Source: Deltaproteobacteria bacterium RIFCSPHIGHO2_02_FULL_40_11 (GTDB lineage: Bacteria; Bdellovibrionota; JACOXK01; 2-02-FULL-40-11). Taken from it: a DNA stretch of 5,998 bases. Position numbers and translations under genes: made by a program. The stretch lies in NCBI GenBank assembly GCA_001798105.1, contig MGRI01000064.1:721-6718 (forward strand), given 5' to 3'. This document shows positions 5,866-5,998 of the stretch, piece after piece. The notes under the pieces were generated by a model. It worked only from the letters and a program-made list of their open reading frames with translations. It did not search any database and was not told the DNA's origin. Position 1 is the stretch's first letter. Every line of letters starts with the position of its first letter.

Positions 5866-5914
5866 TTGTGTTCGGGGTGTTGAGAAAGCATGAGGGTTGG
5901 GGCTGTCTGGAGAT

Positions 5915-5998
5915 TTAATTTGCGTAAGTAAAGCGGAGCGTGGCGCCGTGTTGAAAAAACATGAGGTTCTGTCCAGGCGGCGGCAAATGAGATTCAAT
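5915..5998 (-). CDS. Possible C-terminus of an upstream gene entering from the right edge
   Basis: A frame open at the right edge encodes 27 residues before a TAA. The visible end (PPPGQNLMFFQHGATLRF, then TYAN) has an alternating hydrophobic pattern like the last strand of a beta-barrel protein. The codons are richer in GC than the intergenic DNA that follows. No start or domain is visible, so the identity is unknown and a chance open frame cannot be excluded. About 200 bp separate it from the kinase gene, which has its own promoter, so it is probably not part of that operon. Confidence 0.4.
   Translation of the reverse strand: MESHLPPPGQNLMFFQHGATLRFTYAN

Larger units (their letters stand above)
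5716..5914. other. Intergenic regulatory region upstream of the kinase operon
   Basis: About 200 bp without a convincing gene. It contains the sigma-70-like promoter and two operator-like palindromes listed separately. I saw no -24/-12 sigma-54 element and no clear intrinsic terminator for the gene entering from the right edge. A minus-strand frame open across the region is poor in protein-like character and runs through the promoter elements. Confidence 0.6.

Noticed and set aside
5941..5956. Plus-strand TGGCGCCGTGTTGAAA as a second sigma-54 promoter
   Set aside because: The spacing to the TTG is off by one, the GC of the -12 element is missing, and no plus-strand gene follows within the window.
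5764..5997. Minus-strand frame open from the right edge for 77 codons
   Set aside because: It has no ATG near a ribosome site and runs through the palindromes and the -35/-10 elements of the kinase promoter. Its composition is not protein-like. The short frame ending at 5915 looks more credible for a gene end.

Overview
The window reads as part of an AT-rich (by eye roughly 40% GC) Gram-negative genome. It encodes Sec signal peptides, a lipobox lipoprotein and outer-membrane-type barrel proteins. It also pairs a Hanks-type Ser/Thr kinase with a sigma-54 activator carrying an FHA-like domain and a GAF domain. That pairing is common in the former deltaproteobacteria (Myxococcota, Bdellovibrionota and relatives), so I favour that group. 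This is an inference from architecture, not an identification.

All supported genes lie on the minus strand, so the window is read from right to left. At the right edge are 27 codons that may be the C-terminus of an unrelated upstream gene (5915-5998). A 199-bp intergenic region follows, with a sigma-70-like promoter and two copies of a palindrome, TGACA-N4-TGTCA. Next come a transmembrane Ser/Thr kinase with TPR-like and PEGA-like segments (4297-5715, GTG start) and, 1 nt later, an FHA-like/GAF/AAA+/Fis-HTH sigma-54 activator (2562-4295). A 123-bp intergenic region then holds a textbook -24/-12 sigma-54 promoter, another copy of the palindrome and an everted version of it. This promoter reads into a second set of three genes: a small barrel protein (1638-2438), a beta-propeller-like lipoprotein (443-1621) and a second barrel protein paralogous to the first (446 to beyond the left edge). 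The last two overlap by ATGA.

The window looks like a compact envelope-signalling module. The kinase has a cytoplasmic catalytic domain and a predicted periplasmic PEGA-like domain, and is probably functionally linked to the activator encoded directly after it. The activator would then switch on the sigma-54 promoter of the adjacent envelope-protein operon. Shared palindromes at both promoters suggest that one regulator, most simply the activator, controls the target operon and also its own operon. The wiring is inferred; the promoter, palindromes, domain motifs and paralogy are visible in the sequence. No mobile elements, CRISPR arrays, tRNAs or rRNAs were seen.
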